A stretch of 64,000 nt of DNA from Methyloversatilis discipulorum. GTDB lineage: Bacteria > Pseudomonadota > Gammaproteobacteria > Burkholderiales > Rhodocyclaceae. The notes beneath the pieces are model-generated. The model was not told where the DNA came from, searched no databases, and saw nothing but the letters and a program-made list of their open reading frames with translations. The position numbers and the translations under genes were made by a program. Below are positions 1 to 8,955 of the stretch, piece by piece. Every line of letters begins with the position of its first letter. Positions within the stretch are counted from its first letter, which is position 1. Location: positions 2,356,001 to 2,420,000 of the forward strand of contig NZ_AZUP01000001.1 in NCBI RefSeq assembly GCF_000527135.1. The letters are read 5' to 3'.

Positions 1-840
1 CTCCAGCCCGAGGTTCTTCACATTGGGCGTGCGGCCGGTGGCGGCGATCACCCACTGGAAGTCCTTGGTCACGACGCGGTCGTTCTGCATTTCCTGCACG
101 ATGCGCACGCCGTCCGGTCGCTCTTCGACCGACACCACCTTGGCGTCGGCATGCAGCGCAAACTCGTCCGCAAACGCATTGGTCGCGTAGGCCTTCAGCG
201 CCGGATCTGAGAACGGGCCGACGAAGTGGCCGCGGCCGAACACCTCGACGCGCACGCCAAGACGGTGCAATGCCTGCCCGATCTCGAGGCCGATCACGCC
301 CGGGCCGAACACCGCCACCGATTCCGGCAGATCGGTCCAGTCGAACACGTCGTCATTCACGATCAGGCGCTTGCCGGCCGGCTTCAGCATCGGCGGCACC
401 GCTGGCGACGAGCCGGTCGCGATGACGGCGCGGCCGAAGGTGACCACCGTGTGTTCATCGACCTGCAGGCTGCGGTCGTCGATGAACTTGGCGTAGCCGC
501 GCAGCTTGTGCTCGGCCGGAATGTTGTCGACGCCGCGCACGACGAAACCGACGAAGCGGTCGCGCTCGCTGCGCACGCGCTCCATCACGGCGCGGCCATC
601 GATGCGCACCGAACCTTCGAGGCGGATGCCGAAGGCGTCCCACTTTTCGGTCACATGCGCCGCCTCCGCCGCGGCGATCAGCAGCTTGCTCGGCATGCAG
701 CCGACGCGGGCGCAGGTGGTACCGTAAGGGCCGCCCTCGATGATGACGGCCGACTTGCCGCCGGCGATGGCGGCGCGGTAGGCGGCGAGGCCGGCCGTGC
801 CGGCGCCGATCACCGCAACATCCACGATCACTTCTTTCAT
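1..840 (-). CDS. dihydrolipoamide dehydrogenase-like flavoprotein (3' end outside window)
   Basis: Pyridine nucleotide-disulfide oxidoreductase of the lipoamide dehydrogenase / mercuric reductase family, expected to pass electrons between NAD(P)H, FAD and a redox-active disulfide in the cytoplasm. Seen: an N-terminal FAD-binding GAGTAG motif (residues 12-17), the redox pair C43-ARVG-C48, an ATG motif near residue 130, and a second Rossmann GPGVIG motif followed by VEVFGRG. About 280 residues are present; the family has about 460-480, so the C-terminal dimerisation domain lies beyond base 1. The ATG at 840 follows a GGGAG ribosome site. It lies downstream of the peroxiredoxin-glutaredoxin gene on the same strand, so it may serve thiol redox under peroxide stress. 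Substrate is not determined. Confidence 0.85.
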   Translation of the reverse strand, partial: MKEVIVDVAVIGAGTAGLAAYRAAIAGGKSAVIIEGGPYGTTCARVGCMPSKLLIAAAEAAHVTEKWDAFGIRLEGSVRIDGRAVMERVRSERDRFVGFVVRGVDNIPAEHKLRGYAKFIDDRSLQVDEHTVVTFGRAVIATGSSPAVPPMLKPAGKRLIVNDDVFDWTDLPESVAVFGPGVIGLEIGQALHRLGVRVEVFGRGHFVGPFSDPALKAYATNAFADEFALHADAKVVSVEERPDGVRIVQEMQNDRVVTKDFQWVIAATGRTPNVKNLGLE

Positions 841-858
841 TTCAGTCTCCCTGGTCGG

Positions 859-922
859 ACGATCAGGGCTGCGCGCCCTGCGGTGCGCAAGCCTGATCGT
901 ACGGCGGGTCGCACCGCCGTAC
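859..922. other. two adjacent stem-loops between the peroxiredoxin and flavoprotein genes
   Basis: Two perfect inverted repeats fill most of the 98-base gap. ACGATCAGG (859-867) pairs with CCTGATCGT (892-900), and GTACGGCGG (899-907) pairs with CCGCCGTAC (914-922). They share two bases, so both cannot be fully paired at once. No T-tract follows on either strand. They may act as an mRNA processing or attenuation site; this is inference. Confidence 0.55.
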
Positions 923-938
923 GTTCATCGAGCGCCGC

Positions 939-1676
939 TTACTTCGCCGCCGCCCACTTCTCCAGATCTTCCCAACCGCCGATGTGCTGGCCGTTGATGA
1001 ACACCTGAGGCACGGTCTTCGCGCCGACGATGGCCCCCAGGGCACGCGAACGCTCGGTGTGCGGCAGGTTGATCTCGGCGTAGTGGTAGCCCTTCTCCGC
1101 CAGCAGCGCCTTGGCCTTGGCGCAGAAGCCGCAACCCTCGCGGGTCAGGATGGCGACCTGATCCGGCTTCTTCGCGTTCGGGTTGATGTAGTTCAGCATC
1201 GTGTCCGCATCGGACACCTTGAACGGGTCGCCCGGTTCCTGCGGCTCGACGAACATCTTGCTCACCACACCGTCCTTCACCAGCATCGAATAGCGCCAGC
1301 TGCGCTTGCCGAAGCCGAGGTCCGCCTTGTCGACCAGCATGCCCATACCTTCGGTGAATTCGCCGTTGCCGTCAGGCACCAGGGTCACATTGTCGGATTC
1401 CTGGTCCTTGGCCCATTCGTTCATGACGAAGGTGTCATTGACCGATACGCACAGGATGTCATCGACGCCGTTGGCCTTGAACGCCGGCGCCAGTTCGTTG
1501 TAGCGCGGCAGGTGGGTCGACGAGCAGGTCGGCGTGAAGGCGCCGGGCAGCGAGAACACCACCACGGTCTTGCCCTTGAACAGATCGTCGGTGGTGACGT
1601 TCTTCCATTCGTTGTTTTCGCGGACGCGGAAAGTGACGTTGGGGACGCGCTTGCCTTCGTGGTTCTGCAGACTCAT
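939..1676 (-). CDS. peroxiredoxin-glutaredoxin fusion protein
   Basis: Hybrid Prx5-type peroxidase that reduces hydrogen and alkyl peroxides using glutathione through its own glutaredoxin domain. Residues 1-165 form the peroxiredoxin domain with peroxidatic C51 in the [10 protein letters not shown] motif. Residues 172-245 form a glutaredoxin with a C182-GF-C185 active site, [14 protein letters not shown] and the usual GSH-binding surface. At 245 aa it matches the bacterial fusion family. The ATG at 1676 is chosen because AAGGAG lies six bases upstream; an ATG at 1682 directly abuts that site. It is divergent from oxyR, which suggests OxyR control, and the flavoprotein gene lies downstream. 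Confidence 0.95.
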   Translation of the reverse strand: MSLQNHEGKRVPNVTFRVRENNEWKNVTTDDLFKGKTVVVFSLPGAFTPTCSSTHLPRYNELAPAFKANGVDDILCVSVNDTFVMNEWAKDQESDNVTLVPDGNGEFTEGMGMLVDKADLGFGKRSWRYSMLVKDGVVSKMFVEPQEPGDPFKVSDADTMLNYINPNAKKPDQVAILTREGCGFCAKAKALLAEKGYHYAEINLPHTERSRALGAIVGAKTVPQVFINGQHIGGWEDLEKWAAAK

Positions 1677-1790
1677 GTTCATCTCCTTCAGTGATGGACG
1701 GGATTCGAAAGGGGTGATGCACACGCCGCTTGCTGCGTTGCACATCGACAGGACGCATTCTGGACATGCGCCACACTTCGGTCCAATTGA

Positions 1791-1825
1791 TTGATCTGAT
1801 CGTATTGATCGTATAATTCGATCAA
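1791..1825. promoter_or_regulatory. oxyR/peroxiredoxin divergent control region
   Basis: AT-rich patch in GC-rich surroundings. It has a perfect inverted repeat TTGATCG (1805-1811) and CGATCAA (1819-1825) with a 7-base spacer, the direct repeat GATCGTAT at 1798 and 1807, and TATAAT at 1812-1817. The geometry suits a LysR-type operator overlapping the oxyR -10 element. Assignment to OxyR rests on position. Confidence 0.6.
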
Positions 1826-1842
1826 CAATCCGGAACGTGCTC

Positions 1843-2760
1843 ATGTCCGCCCTGCCCTCCCTGCGCCAGCTGCGCTATCTGGTCGCCGTATCTGAGAAGT
1901 TGAATTTCACGCAGGCGGCGGAATCGTGTTTCGTCACGCAATCCACGCTGTCGGCCGGCATCAAGGAACTGGAAGCCACGCTCGGCGCACAGCTGGTCGA
2001 GCGCGAGCGGCATTCGGTCATGATGACGCCGGTCGGTGCCGAGGTCGTCGCGCGTGCCCGCCGGCTGCTGGCGGAGGCCGAGGACCTGACCGAGTGGGCG
2101 CGCAACGTCGAGCGGCCGATGAGCGGCCTGCTCAAGCTCGGCGTCATCCCCACCATTGCGCCCTTCCTGCTGCCGGCCGTGCTGCCCGCAGTACGTGCGC
2201 GCTACCCCGAACTCAAGGTGGCACTGCGCGAGGACCTGACCCGCAACCTGCTGTCGCGGCTGGCCGCCGGGCAGATCGACTTCGCGCTGATCGCACTGCC
2301 CTACGACACCCGCAACCTGCAGGTTCAGCCGCTGTTCGACGAGGAGTTACTGCTGATCGCACCGGCCGGCAAGGAGGCCGACATGCCGCGCGACATCGGC
2401 AAGCTCGACCCGGAGGCACTGCTGCTGCTCGAAGAAGGCCACTGCCTGCGCGGCCACACGCTGGGCGGCTGCCGGCTGGACGAACCACGGGTGACCGGCA
2501 TGGAGGCGACCAGCCTGTTCACGCTGGCGCAGATGGTCGAAGGCGGACTCGGCATGGCGCTGTTGCCGGACATGACGCTGCGCTCCGGCCTGCTCGGTCA
2601 CATGAATCTGGTCGCGCACCGCTTCTCCGAACCGCGTCCGCGCCGTACCATCGCACTGGTCGCACGCAGTTCGAATGCGCGCCAGGAGTGTTTCGCACGC
2701 TTGGCCGAACTGATTGCCGGACAGGCGCCCGAATCCTCACCCGACGGAACCGGCGCCTGA
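1843..2760 (+). CDS. oxyR: hydrogen peroxide-inducible LysR-type activator OxyR
   Basis: LysR-family transcription factor that senses peroxide by forming an intramolecular disulfide. Residues 5-65 are the winged helix-turn-helix ([20 protein letters not shown]); the rest is the periplasmic-binding-protein-like sensor. The sensing cysteines are visible as C201 and C210 in [14 protein letters not shown], the same nine-residue spacing as C199/C208 of E. coli OxyR. Length is 305 aa, normal for the family. An ATG at 1843 is preferred; a GTG lies two codons upstream. It is divergent from the peroxiredoxin gene and is followed by dps, both classic OxyR targets. Confidence 0.95.
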   Translation: MSALPSLRQLRYLVAVSEKLNFTQAAESCFVTQSTLSAGIKELEATLGAQLVERERHSVMMTPVGAEVVARARRLLAEAEDLTEWARNVERPMSGLLKLGVIPTIAPFLLPAVLPAVRARYPELKVALREDLTRNLLSRLAAGQIDFALIALPYDTRNLQVQPLFDEELLLIAPAGKEADMPRDIGKLDPEALLLLEEGHCLRGHTLGGCRLDEPRVTGMEATSLFTLAQMVEGGLGMALLPDMTLRSGLLGHMNLVAHRFSEPRPRRTIALVARSSNARQECFARLAELIAGQAPESSPDGTGA

Positions 2761-2806
2761 CGCGCGCACTCACATCCGTGTCAGTCACAACGAAGGGAGC
2801 ATCAAA

Positions 2807-3280
2807 ATGAGCACGATCAACATCGGCATTCCCGAAGACCAACGCCGCGCCATTGCCGACGGCCTGTCGCGCCTGCTGGCCGACACCTACACCCTCTATC
2901 TGACCACGCACAACTTCCACTGGAACGTGACCGGTCCGATGTTCAACACGCTGCACCTGATGTTCGAAGGCCAGTACACCGAACTGGCTCTGGCCGTCGA
3001 TCTGGTGGCCGAGCGCATCCGCGCGCTGGGCTATCCGGCACCGGGCACCTACTCGGCTTACGCCAAGCTCACGTCGATCAAGGAACCGGAAGGCGTGCCG
3101 TCGGCCAACGACATGATCCGGCAACTGGTCGCCGGCCAGGAAGCGGTCGTGCGCACCGCACGCAGCATCTTCGCCGTGGTGGACGAGGCGCACGACGAGC
3201 CGACCGCCGACCTGCTGACGCAACGCATGCAGATCCACGAAAAGAACGCGTGGATGCTGCGCAGCCTGCTCGAAGGCTGA
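2807..3280 (+). CDS. dps: Dps family ferritin-like DNA-protection protein
   Basis: Ferritin-like protein of 157 aa that forms a dodecamer, oxidises Fe(II) with peroxide and stores the iron, shielding DNA. Seen: the Dps signature [12 protein letters not shown] at residues 35-46 (the ferroxidase histidines and the tryptophan) and [24 protein letters not shown], which supplies the acidic ligands of the intersubunit ferroxidase site. The ATG at 2807 follows GAAGGGAG. It lies 46 bases after oxyR, so the two may be cotranscribed or dps may have its own promoter. A hairpin terminator follows. Confidence 0.93.
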   Translation: MSTINIGIPEDQRRAIADGLSRLLADTYTLYLTTHNFHWNVTGPMFNTLHLMFEGQYTELALAVDLVAERIRALGYPAPGTYSAYAKLTSIKEPEGVPSANDMIRQLVAGQEAVVRTARSIFAVVDEAHDEPTADLLTQRMQIHEKNAWMLRSLLEG

Positions 3281-3301
3281 TCCACCGCGTTGCAGAATCT
3301 G

Positions 3302-3323
3302 CCGGCCCGCAAGGGCCGGTTTT
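3302..3323 (+). terminator. intrinsic terminator after dps
   Basis: Stem CCGGCCC (3302-3308), GCAA tetraloop, stem GGGCCGG (3313-3319), then TTTT. It ends at the stop codon of the convergent PAP2 gene. Confidence 0.8.
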
Positions 3324-3976
3324 CATTTGCGCGCCAGCACTGCGCAGATCCAGACGACCAGCGCGCACAGCGCGGCACTGAGCAGGATGTGCGACGGGAA
3401 ATGCGCACCGCGCGCGACCTGCACCGTTCCGGCCACGCCCCCGAGCAGCAACACGCCAGCCAGCGCCAGACGCCGCCGTGCGCCGGTCTGCGCCGGCAGC
3501 AGTGCCAGCCACATGAAGGCGGTGGCCGCATGGCCGCTGGGCAGGCATTTGCCCGGCCCGGGCTCGGTCGGTCGCATCTCCAGCAGCCGGAAGTACTGCC
3601 CCGAGCCACCGAAGTCGGCGACATACCAGGGACAGCTGTGGGCCGACTGTGCCCGCGCCAGATTCACCGCGATCACGGCCAGCAGCGAAGCGACGAGCAC
3701 GAAAGCCAGACGGCGGCGCAGATCGCCCGCCACACCCCGCAAACGCATAGCAATCCAGCCCGCCAGCAGCGCAACCCAGACCACCACCGCAAGCCACTTC
3801 AGGCCGTCGTGCAGCACCACCGACAGCAGCCACTGCCGACGCAGCGGAAAGGCCCCGGTTGCTGCATCGAAGAACCACGTGGCGGTGATCAGATCGCCGT
3901 CGCTCCAGCGGTTGCTCCACAGCGCCAGCAGCGCCGACAGCACCGCCACGGCGAGCAGGTCGGCGTGCCGCCGCAT
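3323..3976 (-). CDS. PAP2-family membrane phosphatase
   Basis: Integral membrane phosphatase of the PAP2 superfamily (lipid phosphates, undecaprenyl diphosphate or similar). The 217-aa protein has about five to six hydrophobic segments. It carries the PAP2 motifs PSGHAATAF around residue 140 (catalytic histidine) and ARGAHFPSHILLSA (second catalytic histidine), with an upstream basic/RP region. The start at 3976 overlaps the stop of the preceding sulfatase gene by one base (TGATG), so the two are translationally coupled. The pairing suggests headgroup transfer and phosphate recycling at the cytoplasmic membrane; the exact substrate is unknown. Confidence 0.85.
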   Translation of the reverse strand: MRRHADLLAVAVLSALLALWSNRWSDGDLITATWFFDAATGAFPLRRQWLLSVVLHDGLKWLAVVVWVALLAGWIAMRLRGVAGDLRRRLAFVLVASLLAVIAVNLARAQSAHSCPWYVADFGGSGQYFRLLEMRPTEPGPGKCLPSGHAATAFMWLALLPAQTGARRRLALAGVLLLGGVAGTVQVARGAHFPSHILLSAALCALVVWICAVLARK

Positions 3977-5892
3977 CACTGCGCAGCAGGCATCTGCAGC
4001 CGGCCCTGCTTGAAGGCGGCAGCCGCGGTCTGGTAGTAGGCGATCGCCTCCTTCACCTGCTGCGGTTCCGGCTCGGTCGGCGTCGATTCGAGTGTCGCCG
4101 GGTCGACGCGATAGGCCTTGACGACCCGCCGCGGCGACAGAACCGTCAGCAGGTCGCCACGCAGATAGCCCAGGTCCTGATAGTTGGAAATGAACACGCG
4201 ATCGAGCTGCACGTGCTCCTCGAAGAAGGCGCGACCGAAGAAATGGTCGTCGCCGTTCTTGCCCATCACTTCGAGCAGCGTCGGCGCCAGGTCGATCTGG
4301 CTCAGGCGGTCGGTGAATTCGCCCGGCGGCAGCATGTCCGGCGCGTAGAAGATCAGCGGAATGCGGTACTTCGCCACCGGCAGCCGGGTGCGGCCCGCGA
4401 CCGACGCGCAGTGGTCGGCGACGAACACGAACAGCGTGTCGGCGAACCACGGCTGCTTCTTCGCCTCGCGGATGAACTGGCCGATCGCCCAGTCGGTGTA
4501 CTTCACCGCGCCGTGCCGGCCACCCGGCGACGGAATGTCGATACGCCCGTCCGGGTAGGTATAGGGCCGATGGTTCGACGTGGTCATGATCTGCGCGAAG
4601 AAGGGCTTGCCCTCGGCCGCCTTTCGATTCATCGCGATCAGCGCATTGGCGTACAGCGATTCGTCCGCCACGCCCCAGACGTTCTCGAACACGATGCTGT
4701 CCTTGGCGAAATCGGTGCGGTCGACGATGAGGTAGTCGTTGCCACGAAAGTAGCTGTTCATGTTGTCGAAGTAGCCGTAGCCACCGTAGATGAACATCGG
4801 CACCACGCCCTGCGGCGCCAGGATTTCGCCCACCGTCGACAGATTGTTGTTGTTCGTCCGCCGCACGATGGCCTGCCCGGGCACCGGCGGCGTACCGAGC
4901 GACAGCGCTTCCAGACCGCGCACGGTGCGGGTACCGGTGGCATACACGTCGGCAAAGCGCAGCCCCTCGGCAGCGATGCGGTCCAGTTCCGGCGTCAGCC
5001 CCGCCTTCGATCCGTAGGCGCCGACGTATTCCGCCGACAGGCTCTCTATCGTCACCAGCACCACGTTGCGCGGCCGCCGCGTGAAAGGTGACTTGTCGTG
5101 CGGCGGATCGTCCATCGCGCTCGGGCTGTCCTCGGCGCTCAGCGGCAGGCGCTCGACGTGCAGCGAGCGCAATACCTCATCCGCTTCTTCCTGCGGCAGC
5201 GTCGCGTACCAGCGTGCGTAATCGAGTTCGTTGCGACGCATCGCCGCCGCCAGCGAAAACAGACCGTTGCCCGCCAGCTCGTCGGCGTAGGCGTCACCGC
5301 TGCCCTCCATCTGTTCGATCTCGGCGAACTGCGCCAGCACCGGCAGCAGCACCGCCGCGACCAACATCGCAAGACGCGCGCGCCAGGGGCGCGCAGTGAC
5401 CGCGAACGACAGCCATCGCCGCAGCGCGATGACGACCAGCGCCGACAGCGCCACGATGGCCGCGACCAGCGTGCCGACCGGATAGGACTCGACGATGTTG
5501 CCGATCACCTCCTGCGTGTACAGCAGATAGTCGACGGCGATGAAGTTGAAGCGGGTCGAGAACTCGTCCCAGAACACCACCTCGGCGACCGCAGCGAACA
5601 GCAGCAGCGCCACCGCCAGCCACAGCGCCGTCCAGCGCAGTGCGCCCATGAAGCGGCTGGCACGCAGCCGTGCCGGCAGCAGGGCGGAGATCGCCAGCAG
5701 CGGCGCCAGCATCCAGGCCAGCGTTGCGCTGTCGAACCACAGGCCGCGCGTGAACACATGCAGCGGCGCACTGCCGGCGTCGGCGTACAGCCACAGACCG
5801 AGCCGCAGCAGCGTCCATACGGCCAGTGCCGTCAGCGCAAGTACGAGCAGGAAGGGCAAGGTTCGGCGGTGCGGCACAGGGGATTCAGGCAT
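3976..5892 (-). CDS. LTA synthase-like membrane sulfatase/phosphoglycerol transferase
   Basis: Alkaline-phosphatase superfamily enzyme, 638 aa, likely transferring a phosphoglycerol or phosphoethanolamine group to an envelope glycan or lipid on the outer face of the inner membrane. Residues 1-180 hold about five membrane segments, as in LtaS/OpgB/EptA relatives. The soluble domain shows the metal motifs TIESLSAEYVGAYG (metal-binding Glu), TGTRTVRGLEA (nucleophilic Thr) and VADHCAS (metal-binding Asp/His). A Gram-negative host makes true lipoteichoic acid unlikely, so an osmoregulated glucan or lipid A modification is more plausible (inference). Coupled to the PAP2 gene. Confidence 0.85.
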   Translation of the reverse strand: MPESPVPHRRTLPFLLVLALTALAVWTLLRLGLWLYADAGSAPLHVFTRGLWFDSATLAWMLAPLLAISALLPARLRASRFMGALRWTALWLAVALLLFAAVAEVVFWDEFSTRFNFIAVDYLLYTQEVIGNIVESYPVGTLVAAIVALSALVVIALRRWLSFAVTARPWRARLAMLVAAVLLPVLAQFAEIEQMEGSGDAYADELAGNGLFSLAAAMRRNELDYARWYATLPQEEADEVLRSLHVERLPLSAEDSPSAMDDPPHDKSPFTRRPRNVVLVTIESLSAEYVGAYGSKAGLTPELDRIAAEGLRFADVYATGTRTVRGLEALSLGTPPVPGQAIVRRTNNNNLSTVGEILAPQGVVPMFIYGGYGYFDNMNSYFRGNDYLIVDRTDFAKDSIVFENVWGVADESLYANALIAMNRKAAEGKPFFAQIMTTSNHRPYTYPDGRIDIPSPGGRHGAVKYTDWAIGQFIREAKKQPWFADTLFVFVADHCASVAGRTRLPVAKYRIPLIFYAPDMLPPGEFTDRLSQIDLAPTLLEVMGKNGDDHFFGRAFFEEHVQLDRVFISNYQDLGYLRGDLLTVLSPRRVVKAYRVDPATLESTPTEPEPQQVKEAIAYYQTAAAAFKQGRLQMPAAQ

Positions 5893-5901
5893 CGGAGGAA
5901 A

Positions 5902-8900
5902 TCAGGAGGTGGCGGATCGCTCGCCGAATCGCTTGTACAGGATGGGCAGCAGCAGAAGTGTTAACGCAGTACAAGAAACGAGGCCGCCAATGACAACGAT
6001 TGCAAGCGGCCGCTGGATTTCCGAGCCCGGGCCGGTCGCGAACAGCAGCGGCACCAGACCGAGTGCGGCCATCGATGCGGTCAGCAGCACCGGCCGCAGC
6101 CGGCGTTGCGCGCCATGCACCACGGCATCCAGCATCGACATGCCGGTCGCGCGCAGCTGGTTGAAGTGGCTCACCAGCACCACGCCATTGAGCACGGCGA
6201 TGCCGAGCAGCGCGATGAAGCCGACCGACGCCGGCACCGACAGATACTCGCCGGACAGCGCCAGCGCGAACACGCCGCCTATCATCGCGAACGGCACGTT
6301 GGCCATCACCAGCGTCGCCTGGCGCAGCGAATCGAAGGTGCTGTAGAGGATGAGGAAGATGAGTACCAGCGCGACCGGCACCACCAGTGCCAGCCGCTGC
6401 GCCGCCCGCTGCTGGTTCTCGAACTCGCCGCCCCAGGTCAGCCGGTAGCCAGGCGGCAGCTCGACCTTCTGCAGCACCTGCGCGCGTGCGTCCTCGACGA
6501 AGCCGACCAGATCGCGGCCGCCGACGTTGGCGATCACCACCATGTTGCGGCTACCCAGCTGGCGGTTGATCTGCACCGGCCCGCCGACGCGCTCGAAGCG
6601 CGCCAGCTGTCCGAGCGCGATGCGCCCGCCGTCCGGCAGCGCGACCGGCAGCTGCGCCAGTTCGTCCGCCGCCGCCGTGCTGCCGCTGGCGCGCACCAGC
6701 AGCGGAATGCGCCGCTCCTGCTGCTGGATCAGCCCCACCCGCTCGCCCTCGATCTGCGCGCGCAGGCTGGCTGCCAGCGTGTCGATGTCGAGCCCGGCAC
6801 GCGCCAGCGCGTCAGTGTCCGGCACCACGCGCAGGTACTGCACGCCCTCGTTGCGCACGAAGAACACGTCCTCCGCCCCCGGCGTCGCGCGCAGCACTTC
6901 GGCGATCTCGTCCGCCTTGCGGTTCAGCACGTCGAGATCGGGACCGAAGATGCGGATCGCCAGGTCGCCGCGCACACCGAGGATCATTTCCGACACCCGC
7001 ATTTCGATCGGCTGCGTAAAGGCGTAGGCCACGCCCGGAAATTCGTTCAGCAGTTCGCGGATGCGATGGATGACCGCCGGCTTGTCGACCTCGGTCGGCA
7101 GGCTGATGAAGGTGTCGGTCTGGTTCAGGCCCATCGGGTCTAGACCGATCTCGTCCGAACCGGCGCGCGCCACCACCTGCTGCGCCTCCGGCACCGTCTC
7201 CTTCAGCGCGCGCTGGAACTGTGTATCGATCGCCAGCGACGCGTCGAGACTGATGGACGGCAGCTTCTCCAGCTGCACGATGAGGCTGCCCTCGTCCATC
7301 GTCGGCATGAAGGTCTTGCCCAGCCCCATGTACAGCACCACGGCGGCGACGCCGAGCAGGCCGGCGACGGCGCCCACCACCATCGGTGCAGCGAGCGCCT
7401 TCTGCAGCAGCGGCGCATAGAGCCGGGCCAGCGTGCGCGGCAGCCAGGGGTCGGCGTGCGACTTCGCATTCAGCATCAGCCGCGCCAGCAGCGGAATGAC
7501 GGTCAGCGACAGCAGCAGCGAACCGGCCAGCGCGAACACGATGGTCAGCGCCACCGGCGCGAACAGCTTGCCCTCCAGCCCCTGCAGGCTCAGAAGCGGC
7601 ACGAACACCAGCGCGATGATGACGATGCCGGCGGTGGTCGGCACCGCCACCTCGCGCACCGCGTCCAGCACCACCTGCTGCCGCGGGCGCTGGTCGGCAC
7701 CCGGTTCGTGCAGGTGGGCGACCACGTTCTCGACCACTACCACAGCGGCATCGACCAGCAGGCCGATGGCGATGGCCAGCCCACCCAGACTCATCAGGTT
7801 GGCCGACAGGCCGAACTGGCGCATCAGCAGGAAGGTCCATAGCGCCGACAGCGGCAGCACCACGGCAACCGCCAATGCGGCGCGCAGATTGCCGAGGAAG
7901 AGATAGAGCATGACGCCGACCAGCACCACCGCTTCGAGCAGCGCCTTCGACACCGTGCCGACCGCGCGCGACACCAGTTCGCCACGGTCGTAGAAGGGCA
8001 CCACTTTCACACCCGCCGGCAGCGCCGCCTGCACCTCCTCCAGCCTGGCGCGCACGCCGGCCACCACCTGCTGCGCATCGGCACCGCGCAGGCCCAGCAC
8101 CAGACCCTGCACCGTCTCACCCTCGCCGTTGTGGGTGACGCCGCCCATGCGGGTCAGCGCGCCCAGCTTCACCTCGGCCACGTCGGCGACCCGCACCTGC
8201 GCGGTCGGCGTCGCGTGCACCACCAGTCGCCCGATATCGTCGAGCGAGGTGAGGCGGCCCTGCACGCGCACCAGCAGCGTTTCCTCGCCCTCGTTGATGC
8301 GGCCGGCGCCGTCGTTGCGGTTGAAGCGCTCCAGCGTGGCACGCAGCTCGTCCAGCGTAATGCCAGTAGCGGCCATGCGGGCGGCGTCCGGCACCACTTC
8401 GTAGGCGCTGGCCAGGCCGCCCAGCACGTTCACGTCGGCCACGCCACGCACCGTGCGCAGCGCCGGGCGGATCACCCAGTCGAGCAGTGCGCGCCGCTCG
8501 GCGATCGGCAGATCGCCCTCGACCGTGAACATGAACATTTCGCCCAGCGGCGTGGTGATCGGCGCCAGCCCGCCGGTCAGGCCCGGCGGCAGGTCGCCCA
8601 TGATGCCGTTCAGCCGCTCGCTCACCTGGTTGCGCGCCCAGTAGATGTCAGTGCCGTCCTCGAAATCGATGGTGACGTCGGTGAGGCCGTACTTGCTGGT
8701 CGAGCGCAGCATGGTCTGCTTAGGCAGGCCCAGCATTTCGATCTCGATCGGCGTGGTGACGCGCGTTTCCATCTCTTCCGGCGTCATGCCGGGTAGCTTG
8801 ACGATGATCTTCACCTGCGGTGCCGACACGTCGGGGAAGGCGTCGATCGGCAGGTTCATCGCCGCATTGAGGCCGACGGCGATCAGCAGCAGCGCCGCCA

Positions 8901-8955
8901 GCACGGTGAGCAGCGGGCGCGCGAGTGCGCCGCGGGTCAGGGCGTCGAGCATCAT
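5902..8955 (-). CDS. heavy-metal efflux RND pump, CusA/CzcA family
   Basis: Inner-membrane proton-driven RND transporter of 1017 aa, exporting metal ions through a tripartite channel. Seen: N-terminal membrane helix (LLTVLAALLLIAVGLNAAM), porter signature FPDVSAPQVKI, the TM4 motif AIAIGLLVDAAVVVVENVVAHL with the proton-relay Asp, a second set of TM helices from about residue 850, and C-terminal LLLLPILYKRFG. Length fits the HME subfamily. The start at 8955 overlaps the adaptor gene stop (ATGA). Which metal is carried cannot be decided from motifs; the adjoining two-component genes suggest metal-induced expression. Confidence 0.92.
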   Translation of the reverse strand: MMLDALTRGALARPLLTVLAALLLIAVGLNAAMNLPIDAFPDVSAPQVKIIVKLPGMTPEEMETRVTTPIEIEMLGLPKQTMLRSTSKYGLTDVTIDFEDGTDIYWARNQVSERLNGIMGDLPPGLTGGLAPITTPLGEMFMFTVEGDLPIAERRALLDWVIRPALRTVRGVADVNVLGGLASAYEVVPDAARMAATGITLDELRATLERFNRNDGAGRINEGEETLLVRVQGRLTSLDDIGRLVVHATPTAQVRVADVAEVKLGALTRMGGVTHNGEGETVQGLVLGLRGADAQQVVAGVRARLEEVQAALPAGVKVVPFYDRGELVSRAVGTVSKALLEAVVLVGVMLYLFLGNLRAALAVAVVLPLSALWTFLLMRQFGLSANLMSLGGLAIAIGLLVDAAVVVVENVVAHLHEPGADQRPRQQVVLDAVREVAVPTTAGIVIIALVFVPLLSLQGLEGKLFAPVALTIVFALAGSLLLSLTVIPLLARLMLNAKSHADPWLPRTLARLYAPLLQKALAAPMVVGAVAGLLGVAAVVLYMGLGKTFMPTMDEGSLIVQLEKLPSISLDASLAIDTQFQRALKETVPEAQQVVARAGSDEIGLDPMGLNQTDTFISLPTEVDKPAVIHRIRELLNEFPGVAYAFTQPIEMRVSEMILGVRGDLAIRIFGPDLDVLNRKADEIAEVLRATPGAEDVFFVRNEGVQYLRVVPDTDALARAGLDIDTLAASLRAQIEGERVGLIQQQERRIPLLVRASGSTAAADELAQLPVALPDGGRIALGQLARFERVGGPVQINRQLGSRNMVVIANVGGRDLVGFVEDARAQVLQKVELPPGYRLTWGGEFENQQRAAQRLALVVPVALVLIFLILYSTFDSLRQATLVMANVPFAMIGGVFALALSGEYLSVPASVGFIALLGIAVLNGVVLVSHFNQLRATGMSMLDAVVHGAQRRLRPVLLTASMAALGLVPLLFATGPGSEIQRPLAIVVIGGLVSCTALTLLLLPILYKRFGERSATS

